This document shows positions 37,601-45,106 of a DNA stretch of 64,000 bases, piece after piece. This stretch comes from Streptococcus ruminantium. GTDB lineage: Bacteria > Bacillota > Bacilli > Lactobacillales > Streptococcaceae. The notes beneath the pieces were generated by a model. That model did not search any database. It saw only the letters and a list, made by a program, of their open reading frames with translations, and had not been told where the DNA came from. Positions within the stretch are counted from its first letter, which is position 1; each line of letters begins with the position of its first letter. The DNA lies in NCBI RefSeq assembly GCF_003609975.1, contig NZ_AP018400.1, forward strand, positions 1,438,501 to 1,502,500. The letters run 5' to 3'. The position numbers and the translations under genes were made by a program.

Positions 37601-37898
37601 TATCAGCAATGATCTGCTTCATTTCCTCCGTTGAGGTAGTTGAAAGTGTTGGACTCTCAACCACAGGATTTGTAATTTCACCTGTAGGGAAGACCTCAGA
37701 AGCGTCATTGCTTGAGTCGTCTCCTCTTGTATCTTTTGCAACTAGCAGTGTTGAGTTTTTTGCTCCAACTTCTGCTGCTTGTACAGTTGACGTTTGTCCA
37801 GCTAAAAAGAAAAAGCCAATCAACACTGAACCCACACAAAGGCTCATTTTTCTGATGGCATAGCGTCTCTGTTTGTCCGCATTTTGACGATAATTCAC
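34617..37898 (-). CDS. transglutaminase-like surface protein 3 (Pro/Gln/Glu-repeat, membrane-anchored form)
   Basis: 1093 aa from the GTG at 37898 (VNYRQNADKQ), which aligns with the starts of both paralogues and has AAAGGTGAAC upstream; an in-frame GTG at 37910 lies in that ribosome binding site. YSIRK-type signal (RRYAIRKMSLCVGSVLIGFF), beta-rich domain, transglutaminase-like core with Cys277 (TVCAGYA), His308 (LHLWNI) and Asp323 (YHVDATWDY), beta domains, an acidic Gln/Glu-rich region, four 30-residue repeats (PSEVQPQVQELPRKSEEQ core), then a membrane segment (LPLVLVLLGIMLSLFGY) and RNKEE tail. No LPXTG. First of the three tandem genes in transcription order. Confidence 0.85.
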   Translation of the reverse strand: MNYRQNADKQRRYAIRKMSLCVGSVLIGFFFLAGQTSTVQAAEVGAKNSTLLVAKDTRGDDSSNDASEVFPTGEITNPVVESPTLSTTSTEEMKQIIADIPASNYYDDQQFKLSENEVTIKAGESVQLSLKNPDGSDVTEQVNWYVQTRYPEEKVYQAGEFVKGENNSQLLQLDSNGTVKNLNNQEKTQRVELWANYNQHLYHASVKLPGTKEMEAIRQDEAANKMADDIIKNFADLSDVEKVKAAHDWLVENVHYVDRPGEDQTAYSALVERQTVCAGYANALKLMLDKMGIPNHTKMGKITGGELHLWNIVELDGKWYHVDATWDYPGNSTRPYSQDRGYNHKNKYFLIHDQDFKLASGAKRDYFAFSEDKSGERYRYYGFEQKGILAKTIEEVGTVLDRQYQKVPFKELNTVLEVMTPADMSLHHIGDKLADILGHGLYKTHTLNYGGYKLHRFAVKLFPKWNTKDGEPSFKVEQFKVDETDRSAKVSSILVTLDKAVELNAANFTVTGARLVNATKVDETTYKLTLDQPKKLTDASVTVAIHKRQHQFKFDNPTLPIQVNQAKKPTAVFTATGEHQGYLSNVKPGMEYRIGQNNWTVIEGERVDLTGIGTVDIYLRVPETDQALGSAIQHIAVKKTKDPVTAKALSGKIVGVSKEMEYRRQGDETWYHSPGNILTGLASGKYDIRTRANGEYLASNIETVTLEEDAENMAQQSIKAEERKSPQLNETESSKQEQEHKQDDGQNVQEGQENETKNEPIEENEETQVSQAQETETPKQDGAKKVEEVESGKAEETTNEETLQTPLLQKSEGQQQDEAKKNEEVEEKTKVEQDAQHQEMEKLAETKRQEQEITHQTEIQPQAQEVPRQSEEQSTEAQSPAEVPQPSEVQPQVQELPRKSEEQSTEAQSPAEVPQPSEVQPQVQELPRKSEEQVTDAQSPAEVHQPSEVQPQVQELSRKSEEQVTDAQSPVEVHQPSEVQPQVSVPLQASTEHRRTEIQPRYQEQEGQRSGSTEKVEQESQVQKMEQKLAQEEVKLEKKSEDKKITPKEKVTSVKEVRETTEKKQNFILPLVLVLLGIMLSLFGYSKLRNKEE
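34940..35310. repeat. 90-bp tandem repeat in surface protein 3
   Basis: Four copies of a 90-bp unit encode 30 residues rich in Pro, Gln, Glu and Ser, probably an extended wall-spanning stalk. Plus-strand frames opposite it are shadows. Confidence 0.9.
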
Positions 37899-37954
37899 AA
37901 TATTGTTCACCTTTAAATAATTAAATTATATAGGATTCGTAAAAATCCTCACTC

Positions 37955-38039
37955 ATTATATATTTTTGAGCTCAAATTAGCAAGCATAACATTCTTTTTT
38001 TAATGATTTTCTACAGAAAAAATACAGATTATATACACA
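37955..38039 (-). promoter_or_regulatory. promoter and 11-bp phased TCTGT repeats of surface gene 3
   Basis: Minus strand: TTGCTA (37983-37978), 17-bp spacer, TATAAT (37960-37955). ACAGA (plus strand) at 38013 and 38024, and a one-mismatch copy at 38035, keep the 11-bp phase and the 29-bp distance seen in gene 2. Confidence 0.75.
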
Positions 38040-38140
38040 TAAAAAATACACAGAAGATTTTAAGGCTAAAAATAGGGTGATAGCTACCAAGATTGTACAA
38101 GGTAATCAAGTAAGAAAACTACCCTCTACTTCGCTAGCCA

Positions 38141-38262
38141 ATACTCAATGAAAATCAACATCGAAATCGAATTAAGTGATACAAGTTCGGTTAGAATGAG
38201 TAGATAGGACCGAAAGCCATCACATCAAGTCAGTAAAATCTGGGGTTGATTTTTAAAAAGTA
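38141..38262. repeat. BOX-like element 2
   Basis: ATACTCAATGAAAATCAAC at the left and GTTGATTTTTAAAAAGTAT at the right are inverted. The 120-bp element sits between the gene 3 control region and a terminator. Confidence 0.6.
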
Positions 38263-38263
38263 T

Positions 38264-38305
38264 AAAAAAACTCCTTGCCACCTCATTACAGTTAGCAAAG
38301 AGCTT
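38264..38305 (-). terminator. terminator upstream of surface gene 3
   Basis: CTCTTTGC...GCAAGGAG on the minus strand followed by seven T; homologous to the unit terminators. It would now end transcripts from the immunity gene. Confidence 0.7.
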
Positions 38306-38480
38306 CTTTAATTTGGAAAATCCATCATCGTTTGTTGGGAAGAAATCACAATTGAATAATTACCTCATTCTTTTGCACTTTGATAGTCATTCACAATCGC
38401 TCCCCTTTTTGTATTTTTTATAGGATGCATCTACTTTATAGAATCCTTTGCTGTCTTGTAATATATCACTACGGTTAACA
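38264..38480 (-). pseudogene. fossil fourth surface-protein unit (head and tail only)
   Basis: On the minus strand 38480 to about 38390 aligns with the leaders of genes 1-3 (decayed TATAAT, GGATTCTATAAAGTAGATG-like, ATCCTAT, then GGGGAG) and reaches a GTG. After it the codons read VNDYQSAKE and a TGA, against VNYRQNADSQ in the intact genes. The body is gone; 38264-38305 is the unit's terminator. It appears to be a paralogue deleted except for both ends. Confidence 0.65.
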
Positions 38481-38579
38481 GTTACAACAAGATGCTTTTG
38501 ATTAGAACACAATGTAAAAATACCAAAGCAATATATAAACAACAAACGATGGGATTCACTTAGTTCCCCTTGAATATTC

Positions 38580-38870
38580 CTATTTGACAATACCTGGAAT
38601 GATGCTGGAACGGCGATAATGATTTTGCAACTTCTGTATATAAAGTGCCAAGTTCACCAACTCTTTTGGTGCATGACAAGTAAGGGCAGTCAATTCCGCA
38701 TTAACATAGCGTCCTAAACGATCTGCTATCAAATAAATATTTTCTGATTTATCTAGTTCCTGAGCTATTCCAAGTATTTTTTCTCGCAAGATAGGTGTTA
38801 TTTCCCCTTCTGATAAACTATAAACTGCTGAAAGATAACCATAAAATTCTTCCTTACTTCTTTTTAGCAT
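38580..38870 (-). CDS. probable enterocin A-type bacteriocin immunity protein
   Basis: 96 aa, ATG with AAGGAG upstream. It is helical, with SENIYLIADRLGRYVNAELTALTCHAPKELVNLALYIQKLQ resembling the EntA_Immun family of small cytoplasmic proteins that protect producers against class IIa/IIb bacteriocins. No bacteriocin gene is seen in the window. It has a consensus promoter of its own. The family call rests on resemblance only. Confidence 0.55.
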   Translation of the reverse strand: MLKRSKEEFYGYLSAVYSLSEGEITPILREKILGIAQELDKSENIYLIADRLGRYVNAELTALTCHAPKELVNLALYIQKLQNHYRRSSIIPGIVK

Positions 38871-38971
38871 GTAAATAACTCCTTCTAAAACTCTCTAATC
38901 ATTCATCTTACTTAAAATACTAGGTTCGATTCTTCTATTTGAAAGATTCGCACTCATATAATATGTATCAT

Positions 38972-39000
38972 ACTATAGCACCACCTCCTAATTTTGTCAA
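38972..39000 (-). promoter_or_regulatory. strong promoter of the immunity gene
   Basis: Minus strand: TTGACA (39000-38995), 17-bp spacer, TATAGT (38977-38972). The leader is about 95 nt. Confidence 0.75.
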
Positions 39001-39027
39001 AAAAAAAAGACTGCCCATAAGCAGTCT
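39001..39027 (-). terminator. rplK-rplA terminator
   Basis: AGACTGC/GCAGTCT stem (39008-39027) followed by seven T on the minus strand, 10 bp after the rplA stop. Confidence 0.9.
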
Positions 39028-39036
39028 AATCTATTT

Positions 39037-39726
39037 CTAAAATGAATTTGGATCAACCTTGATACCAACACCTTGTGTTGTTGTAATAGACACTGAAGTC
39101 ATGTAAGTACCCTTCGCTGTAGCTGGCTTAGCCTTAACCATTACATCGTGGAAAGCTTTGAAGTTTTCAACGAGTTTATCAGCATCAAATGATACTTTAC
39201 CGATAAGAGCTTGTACAATACCTGCCTTATCAGCACGGTAGGTGATTTTACCACCTTTAGACTCTTCAACTGCTTTAGCAACATCCATTGTTACTGTACC
39301 GGTTTTAGGGTTTGGCATAAGGTTACGAGGACCAAGAACACGTCCAAGACGTCCTACAACTGCCATCATGTCTGGAGTTGCGATAACAACATCAAAATCT
39401 AACCAACCACCATTGATTTTAGCAACAAGGTCATCTTCACCAACAAAATCTGCACCAGCAGCTTTTGCTTCTTCCGCCTTAGCACCACGTGCAAAAACAA
39501 GAACACGTGAAGTCTTACCTGTTCCGTTTGGCAATACCATTGCGCCACGGATTTGTTGGTCTGCTTTACGGACGTCAATATTCAAGTTATATGCAACTTC
39601 AACTGATGCATCAAACTTTGCAAAGTTTGTTTCTTTTGCAAGAGCAACAGCTTCTTCTACGCTGTAAAGTTTTGTGCTGTCGATTTTCTCAAGAGCAGCA
39701 CGTAAGTTTTTGCTTTTTTTAGCCAT
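39037..39726 (-). CDS. rplA: 50S ribosomal protein L1
   Basis: 229 aa, the standard bacterial length. It builds the L1 stalk and helps release deacylated tRNA from the E site. [32 protein letters not shown] (about 128-158) is the L1 signature. It follows rplK by 41 bp with an AAGGAG ribosome binding site. L1 represses its own operon by binding the leader RNA. Confidence 0.98.
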   Translation of the reverse strand: MAKKSKNLRAALEKIDSTKLYSVEEAVALAKETNFAKFDASVEVAYNLNIDVRKADQQIRGAMVLPNGTGKTSRVLVFARGAKAEEAKAAGADFVGEDDLVAKINGGWLDFDVVIATPDMMAVVGRLGRVLGPRNLMPNPKTGTVTMDVAKAVEESKGGKITYRADKAGIVQALIGKVSFDADKLVENFKAFHDVMVKAKPATAKGTYMTSVSITTTQGVGIKVDPNSF

Positions 39727-39767
39727 ATTTATATGTCTCCTTGTAATCAGATAATCTTGGGCGCTAC

Positions 39768-40193
39768 TTAGTCAGTAACAGTGAATCCCATAGAACGAGC
39801 AGTACCTTCAATCATACGCATTGCAGCTTCCAAGCTAGCAGCGTTCAAGTCAGGCATTTTAGTTTCAGCAATTTCTTGTACTTGCGCACGAGTCACTGTC
39901 GCAACTTTTGTTTTGTTTGGTGTACCTGAACCTTTTTCAACACCTGCGGCTTTTTTCAACAACACAGCAGCCGGCGGTGTTTTCGTGATGAAAGTGAATG
40001 ATTTATCTTCATACACAGAGATAACGACTGGGATGATCATACCAGCTTGATCAGCTGTACGAGCATTGAACTCTTTAGTGAATCCCATGATATTGATACC
40101 TGCTTGACCAAGTGCTGGTCCGACTGGTGGAGCTGGAGTAGCTTTACCTGCAGGAATTTGAAGTTTTACGAGTTTTTCGACTTTTTTAGCCAT
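39768..40193 (-). CDS. rplK: 50S ribosomal protein L11
   Basis: 141 aa. [32 protein letters not shown] at the N-terminus and the C-terminal RNA-binding end ([18 protein letters not shown]) are diagnostic. L11 binds the GTPase centre of 23S rRNA. The ATG has a perfect AGGAGG ribosome binding site and lies behind an L1-type leader. Confidence 0.98.
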   Translation of the reverse strand: MAKKVEKLVKLQIPAGKATPAPPVGPALGQAGINIMGFTKEFNARTADQAGMIIPVVISVYEDKSFTFITKTPPAAVLLKKAAGVEKGSGTPNKTKVATVTRAQVQEIAETKMPDLNAASLEAAMRMIEGTARSMGFTVTD

Positions 40194-40210
40194 GATATAA
40201 AATCCTCCTA

Positions 40211-40272
40211 TTGTGGTTTTGGCGGTAATTACAGATTTTTACCTCCCACAAGTATGTGTTTTACACATACCT
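40211..40272 (-). promoter_or_regulatory. L1-binding leader of the rplK-rplA mRNA
   Basis: On the RNA strand TTGTGGGAGG...ACC...CCACAA folds so that TTGTGG pairs with CCACAA and GGTAA with TTACC, leaving a GGAG-containing asymmetry like the L1 site of 23S rRNA. A separate perfect hairpin (GTATGTGT/ACACATAC, 40252-40270) precedes it. Confidence 0.7.
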
Positions 40273-40276
40273 TTTC

Positions 40277-40304
40277 ATTATACATGATTTTAAAAGAATT
40301 GCAA
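40277..40304 (-). promoter_or_regulatory. rplK promoter
   Basis: TTGCAA (40304-40299), 16-bp spacer, TATAAT (40282-40277) on the minus strand. Confidence 0.7.
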
Positions 40305-40347
40305 GCTTAAAGTTTACTTTTTCTCATATTTTTTATAGAATGAAGGT

Positions 40348-40716
40348 ATGTTTGAATCGATTATTTTTTTAAAAATTGCAGCCTTCCTATTTATCTTTTT
40401 AACCTTGGCAATTTCAATTATCGCTGTCAAGTTTTTTAAGCTACAAAAATGGAGATGGAATTTTGCTGACATCGCCTTTCCTCTCTACGCCATAGAGTTT
40501 TATCTCATTTCAGATAAAGCCTATTACAATAGTCTTCTCCCTCACCTTGTTTTTGCTCTATCATTTTTGGCAATCGGTCTCTGTGCCTTTTTCCTCTTTA
40601 AGAAAAAGGAATTTTCTTACAAGAAGTTCTTCAAATTTTTTTGGCGAGCTGGCTTTATTTTAACTTTCCTGATGTATCTTGCGTTGGTCATTGCTGTCTT
40701 TATGCTAAGCTCTTAA
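40348..40716 (+). CDS. DUF3397 family membrane protein
   Basis: 122 aa with four hydrophobic segments separated by short basic loops (KFFKLQKWRWNFADIAFPLYAIEFYLIS is typical of DUF3397). Function unknown. It diverges from rplK. A TATAGA box lies only 9 bp before the ATG, and AAGG is just one base away from it, so translation may start on a very short leader. A bidirectional terminator follows 35 bp after the stop. Confidence 0.75.
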   Translation: MFESIIFLKIAAFLFIFLTLAISIIAVKFFKLQKWRWNFADIAFPLYAIEFYLISDKAYYNSLLPHLVFALSFLAIGLCAFFLFKKKEFSYKKFFKFFWRAGFILTFLMYLALVIAVFMLSS

Positions 40717-40751
40717 CTCACAGCCATTCAAGCAATGTGCCACAAAATCGT

Positions 40752-40792
40752 AAAAGGCTTAGAACTCCAGTAAATGGGGTTCTAAGCCTTTT
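40752..40792. terminator. bidirectional terminator between DUF3397 and VOC genes
   Basis: AAAAGGCTTAGAAC and GTTCTAAGCCTTTT form a perfect 14-bp stem with T-runs on both strands. Confidence 0.92.
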
Positions 40793-40850
40793 TTGGGGTA
40801 ATCATTTTAAGAATTTTTGGCCAGAGAAGAACTACTTGTCTAAACTCTTC

Positions 40851-41237
40851 TTATTCATGAATTTCAAGTGGAAGACCGTCTGGATCAAAGAAAAAAGCCA
40901 TTTTTTTACCATTGAAATCGTCTATCCGTAGCTCTTCATGGCGGATAGCTAAACAATCAAATTCTGCTAAGCAGGCCTCTACATCTTCTACCCTAAAAGC
41001 GAGATGCCGTAATCCCGTGTGTTCTGGACTAGGTTGAACAGGACGCAAGGGAGCATCTGGCTTGATAAAAATTTCTAAAATCACGTTCCCCTTTTTGACA
41101 TTGAAAAGAATGTCATTTTTTTCTGGACGGATATGCTCATCCAAGGGTTCAAATCCTAATTTTTCCACATAGAATGCTCTTGTTTTCTCATAGTTGCTTC
41201 CGATAATAGCGATATGATGGACTGCTTCAAACTTCAT
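40851..41237 (-). CDS. VOC family (glyoxalase I-like) metal-dependent enzyme
   Basis: 128 aa, one VOC module pair. Metal ligands are in place: His in FEAVHHIAIIG, Glu in NVILEIFI, His in GLRHLAFRV and Glu in GLPLEIHE. It is of the GloA2/YaeR type, of uncertain substrate. Its ATG overlaps the ftsK stop (TAATG), so it is translationally coupled to ftsK. The terminator lies 58 bp after the stop. Confidence 0.85.
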   Translation of the reverse strand: MKFEAVHHIAIIGSNYEKTRAFYVEKLGFEPLDEHIRPEKNDILFNVKKGNVILEIFIKPDAPLRPVQPSPEHTGLRHLAFRVEDVEACLAEFDCLAIRHEELRIDDFNGKKMAFFFDPDGLPLEIHE

Positions 41238-43609
41238 TACTGGTTTTCCAATACCTTTCTAGGTTTTGTACCTTCTGCTGGACCAATGACTCCAGCAGCT
41301 TCCAATTCTTCCATTAACCGTGTTGCTCGGTTAAACCCGACGGATAGCCGGCGTTGAATCATAGAGGCGCTAGCTTTTTGTGTTTCAACAACAAGAGCCC
41401 GTGCCTGCTCAAAGAGCGGATCACCACTACTATCTCCAAAGCCAGTATCACCATCTCCTTCCGTAACTTCTCCCGGATCAAAGTTTTCATCATAATCCGC
41501 CTCAGCTTGCGCTTTGATAAAGCCAACAATAGCCTCTACATCATCATCTGAAATGAAGGAGCCTTGCAAACGAACTGGATGATTTTCATCAATCGGTTTG
41601 AAGAGCATGTCTCCACGACCAAGGAGCTTCTCTGCTCCATTTTCATCTAAAATGGTTCGACTATCTGTACCACTTGACACAGCAAAAGCAATACGAGATG
41701 GCACATTTGCCTTGATAAGACCGGAAATGACATCAACAGATGGACGCTGGGTAGCCAAAATCATGTGAATCCCTGCTGCACGTGCCTTTTGTCCTAGGCG
41801 AATAATAGCATCCTCTACTTCCTTGCTAGCTACCATCATCAAATCTGCCAGCTCATCTACAATTACTACGATCAGTGGCAATGGAATTTGTTTTTCCTCT
41901 GAACGACTATTGAACTCTTCTACCTTAGCATTGTAGCCTTCCAAATTTCTGACACCGATATGGCTGAAAAGTTCATAGCGTTTCTCCATCTCATCAACTA
42001 CTTTTTGGAGAGCACGCGCGGCTTTTCGTGGATTCGTCACAACTGGAATAAGCAAGTGTGGAATATCATTGTAGACAGACAATTCCACCATCTTAGGGTC
42101 AATCATCATAAACTTCACCTGATCTGGTCCTGCCTTCATCAAGATAGACGAGATGATGCCATTAACCGCTACAGACTTACCCGATCCAGTTGATCCTGCC
42201 ACCAACAAGTGTGGCATACGGGCTAGATTGAAAGAGCGCACCGAACCATTAACTGCTTTACCAAGTGGAATCTCCAATAGTCGGTCTGGATCAGTTTTAG
42301 ATTGTTCCCACAGTTCACGGAAAGGAACGGTTGCTACCTCTGAGTTTGGAACTTCAATTCCAACAAGAGACTTTCCTGGGATAGGAGCTTCGATGCGGAC
42401 ATCCTTGGCCGCCAAAGCTAAAGCCAAGTCATCTGCTAGGTTGGAAATCCTATTGACGCGGACACCGACTGCTGGCTTGATTTCGTACTTGGTGACAGAT
42501 GGACCAATTTCTGCCCGTTCTACTACCACCTTAATTCCAAAACTAGCAAAGGTATCTTCCAAAACCTTGATATTTTGACGGACAATTCGTTTCTCATTGG
42601 ACTGACTCTTGGCTTTAATTGGAGCAAATAGGTCTATTGATGGAAGTTTGTAAGCCAAGCGCTGCTTGGGTTTGAAATCAATCTGTACATCCGCATCATC
42701 CTCGGTACTTTCAATGCTTTCAAACGATCGCTGAACCTGCATGGGCTGAATAGATTCATCATCCTCAGCCAACATAACCGGAAATTCATCTTCTGGATCC
42801 GTGTAGTCATACTCTGAGATAATGGGTACGGGTACCTGAACAGGCTCCTCATCTAGGATTTCTCCTGTCTCTTCGTCTATCTCTCCATTCAGAAGGGCAG
42901 CGTTTTGAGTTTCTTTCTCTTCTTCCAACTGGAGGCGCTCTTCCTCAAGACGAACCAATTCTCGTTGGCGTTTTTCTTCTCGTTCAGCCTGCTTTTGCGC
43001 GCGAAGCTCTGCTCTTTTTGCTTGTCCTTCCGTCAACTTTTCTTTGAGAAATGCCAAGCCATCCGCTACATCATAGACAGACCATGGACTTACAAAGAAA
43101 ATCCCAAAGGCAATCAATAAAAAGCCGATAAAAAATGAGCCTGCATTGGCAAAGAGGAAGGAAACTGGCGCATAAAAGATACTTCCGACCACACCACCAC
43201 CTAGAAAGGCTGTGACTTGAAACTTAGACAGATCTGTCAATGCCAATTTGAGGGTGTGATGAAATAAATCTGTTCCTGAATAGGTCCAGTCCAGATAGGC
43301 ATGAAACTCAATCAGAAAGCCGATAACAATCAACCAAAAACCAGAAATTGTACCTTCCCTCTCACGCAGAATCTTAGGAATAAGGAGATAGACAAAAGCT
43401 CCAGCCAAAAGTAGGTAAGTCAGACTACCAAACAAGAGACGAAAGAGATTGTAACTGGTTACTCCAAAAATGCCTAAACGGCTAGCCGTAAAGACAATAA
43501 ACAGAAGTCCTAAAACTCTCAGGGTCGTATTTTTTACACGTTCTTGCTGGGCCAATTCTGCCTTGGTTGGTCTCCTGGTCACCTTTCCTTTTTTACTTGT
43601 CTTTTTCAT
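41237..43609 (-). CDS. ftsK: DNA translocase FtsK/SpoIIIE
   Basis: 790 aa. Four N-terminal membrane segments (about 28-170) anchor it at the septum; a charged linker follows; the motor domain has Walker [16 protein letters not shown] (about 468), Walker [15 protein letters not shown], and [25 protein letters not shown]. The C-terminal gamma winged helix ([24 protein letters not shown]) reads KOPS/SRS sites. Streptococci usually carry this SpoIIIE-like form as their only FtsK. It clears chromosome ends from the division site. Confidence 0.95.
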   Translation of the reverse strand: MKKTSKKGKVTRRPTKAELAQQERVKNTTLRVLGLLFIVFTASRLGIFGVTSYNLFRLLFGSLTYLLLAGAFVYLLIPKILREREGTISGFWLIVIGFLIEFHAYLDWTYSGTDLFHHTLKLALTDLSKFQVTAFLGGGVVGSIFYAPVSFLFANAGSFFIGFLLIAFGIFFVSPWSVYDVADGLAFLKEKLTEGQAKRAELRAQKQAEREEKRQRELVRLEEERLQLEEEKETQNAALLNGEIDEETGEILDEEPVQVPVPIISEYDYTDPEDEFPVMLAEDDESIQPMQVQRSFESIESTEDDADVQIDFKPKQRLAYKLPSIDLFAPIKAKSQSNEKRIVRQNIKVLEDTFASFGIKVVVERAEIGPSVTKYEIKPAVGVRVNRISNLADDLALALAAKDVRIEAPIPGKSLVGIEVPNSEVATVPFRELWEQSKTDPDRLLEIPLGKAVNGSVRSFNLARMPHLLVAGSTGSGKSVAVNGIISSILMKAGPDQVKFMMIDPKMVELSVYNDIPHLLIPVVTNPRKAARALQKVVDEMEKRYELFSHIGVRNLEGYNAKVEEFNSRSEEKQIPLPLIVVIVDELADLMMVASKEVEDAIIRLGQKARAAGIHMILATQRPSVDVISGLIKANVPSRIAFAVSSGTDSRTILDENGAEKLLGRGDMLFKPIDENHPVRLQGSFISDDDVEAIVGFIKAQAEADYDENFDPGEVTEGDGDTGFGDSSGDPLFEQARALVVETQKASASMIQRRLSVGFNRATRLMEELEAAGVIGPAEGTKPRKVLENQ

Positions 43610-43673
43610 AAAAACCTCAACTTTCTCAATCTCTTTATTTTACCATAATTGCAAAGAATTTTCATGATAAAAA

Positions 43674-43695
43674 AAGCCCTGCAAATACAGGACCT
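43674..43695 (-). terminator. sus operon terminator
   Basis: AGGTCCTG/CAGGGCT stem followed by seven T on the minus strand, 35 bp after the susH stop. Confidence 0.7.
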
Positions 43696-43729
43696 TTCTT
43701 GGAGTGAAAGAAAAATTTAGGATGTAATA

Positions 43730-45088
43730 TCATAAATTAGTTAATTTACAAGCATCTTCAATATAAAAAGTTGAGGTTAGCGTTTCTTGACCATCATTCA
43801 CAAAAATTTCTAGACAGTTCTTATCAAGAATAACTAAAAGCTGTTCAGCTTTAATAGTTGCAGCTCGACGAGTTGTTGACCATTCTTCCTCACCAACTTG
43901 CTGGATACGGAGGTGACTGCGGTCAATGTAAACCTCCTGAGTAGTCTTATCATAACCAAAGGTCAGATAATCGTTTTCATTCCCTAGTTTCAACGCTAGA
44001 CTATCTTTCAAGTTTATGAACAATTTGCTTGCTGTTAGAATTGGTTGACCGACTTCTACTTCTTCTAATTGATCCAAAATTGTCGTTGGTAAGACTTGAA
44101 CAAGTCTCTCTTCACGGTATTTTAATATACGCGGAAGGGTCATTTGCCCAAACCATTTATGACCTAAGTCATTAGTCACCAATTTCCGTCCCCATGTATG
44201 CATCCAAGCAATCATGACTCGCCGTCCTTGCGGACCTTCTGTCGTTTGTGCTGCATAGAAATCATGTCCATGGTCAATTTCTTTGAAAGTATCTGCTATA
44301 AATATCTTCTTATCCCAATCAACGTGACCTTTAACAAAAATATTGGAATTGATATTGACATAATGATTTTTATCTTTTTGGTAGCGCATCGGCGAGACAA
44401 TCAAGTATTCTTGGCCATCAACTTCGAAATAGTCAGGACATTCCCAAACTGGACCTTGATGACCCTCACCTTTTAAGAAAATAGACTCAAATTGCCATTC
44501 CAATAGATTATCTGTTCCTAGCAGGACGATACATCCAACCCCGTCTTTATGTTTGGTCGCAACAACAGAATAGTATCTCCCATTTTTCTCGAAAATTTTT
44601 GGATCACGAAAATCATTAGCAATCACTTCTTCTGGCAATAAATCTTCGGTTGCAACGGGATTTTGCTCAATTTTCTCAAAATGAATCCCATCTTTAGAGT
44701 AGGCCATATTCTGCACTTGTCTGACTGCGCCATCTTCTCCAACAATATTTCCCGTATACATCAGCCAGAGGACATCATCTTTGACAATCGCAGAGCCAGA
44801 AAAACAACCATCCTTATCATAGTCTTTATCTGGAGCTAGAGCAACTGGGAGATACTCCCAGTTGATCAAATCTTTACTTTTAGCATGTCCCCAATGCATC
44901 GGTCCCCAGACACTATCGTAGGGATTGTATTGGTAAAAGAGATGGTATTCTCCCCTGAAAAAGACAAATCCATTAGGATCATTGAGCCAGCCAACTTCAG
45001 GAGAAAGGTGAACATGTGGTTTAAAATTCGGATTAATAGCCAGTTTTTCTGTTTGAATAAATTGATTGGCCTGTTCTACTGTTTTCAC
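43730..45088 (-). CDS. susH: sucrose-6-phosphate hydrolase / beta-fructosidase, GH32
   Basis: 452 aa, GTG start with AAAGGAGG. The GH32 motifs are complete: WLNDPNG (nucleophile Asp, about residue 36), FRDPKIF (transition-state Asp), and WECPDYFE (acid/base Glu). It has a C-terminal beta-sandwich. No signal peptide, so it acts on imported sugar. Position and order match susH of the pneumococcal sus locus (susR, susT1, susT2, susX, susH), so it should release fructose from sucrose or short fructo-oligosaccharides brought in by SusX-T1-T2. Confidence 0.92.
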   Translation of the reverse strand: MKTVEQANQFIQTEKLAINPNFKPHVHLSPEVGWLNDPNGFVFFRGEYHLFYQYNPYDSVWGPMHWGHAKSKDLINWEYLPVALAPDKDYDKDGCFSGSAIVKDDVLWLMYTGNIVGEDGAVRQVQNMAYSKDGIHFEKIEQNPVATEDLLPEEVIANDFRDPKIFEKNGRYYSVVATKHKDGVGCIVLLGTDNLLEWQFESIFLKGEGHQGPVWECPDYFEVDGQEYLIVSPMRYQKDKNHYVNINSNIFVKGHVDWDKKIFIADTFKEIDHGHDFYAAQTTEGPQGRRVMIAWMHTWGRKLVTNDLGHKWFGQMTLPRILKYREERLVQVLPTTILDQLEEVEVGQPILTASKLFINLKDSLALKLGNENDYLTFGYDKTTQEVYIDRSHLRIQQVGEEEWSTTRRAATIKAEQLLVILDKNCLEIFVNDGQETLTSTFYIEDACKLTNL

Positions 45089-45106
45089 AGATAACCTCCT
45101 TTTTGA

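Noticed and set aside
26805-37898. LPXTG cell-wall anchoring of the surface proteins
   Set aside because: No LPXTG-like motif precedes the C-terminal hydrophobic segments; LPLVL is part of the membrane segment itself.
38387-38590. 67-codon minus-strand open frame after the immunity gene
   Set aside because: It needs a TTG start without a ribosome binding site and overlaps the fossil leader of a lost surface gene; not called as a gene.
39242-39667. 141-codon plus-strand frame opposite rplA
   Set aside because: Codon-bias shadow of the ribosomal protein gene.
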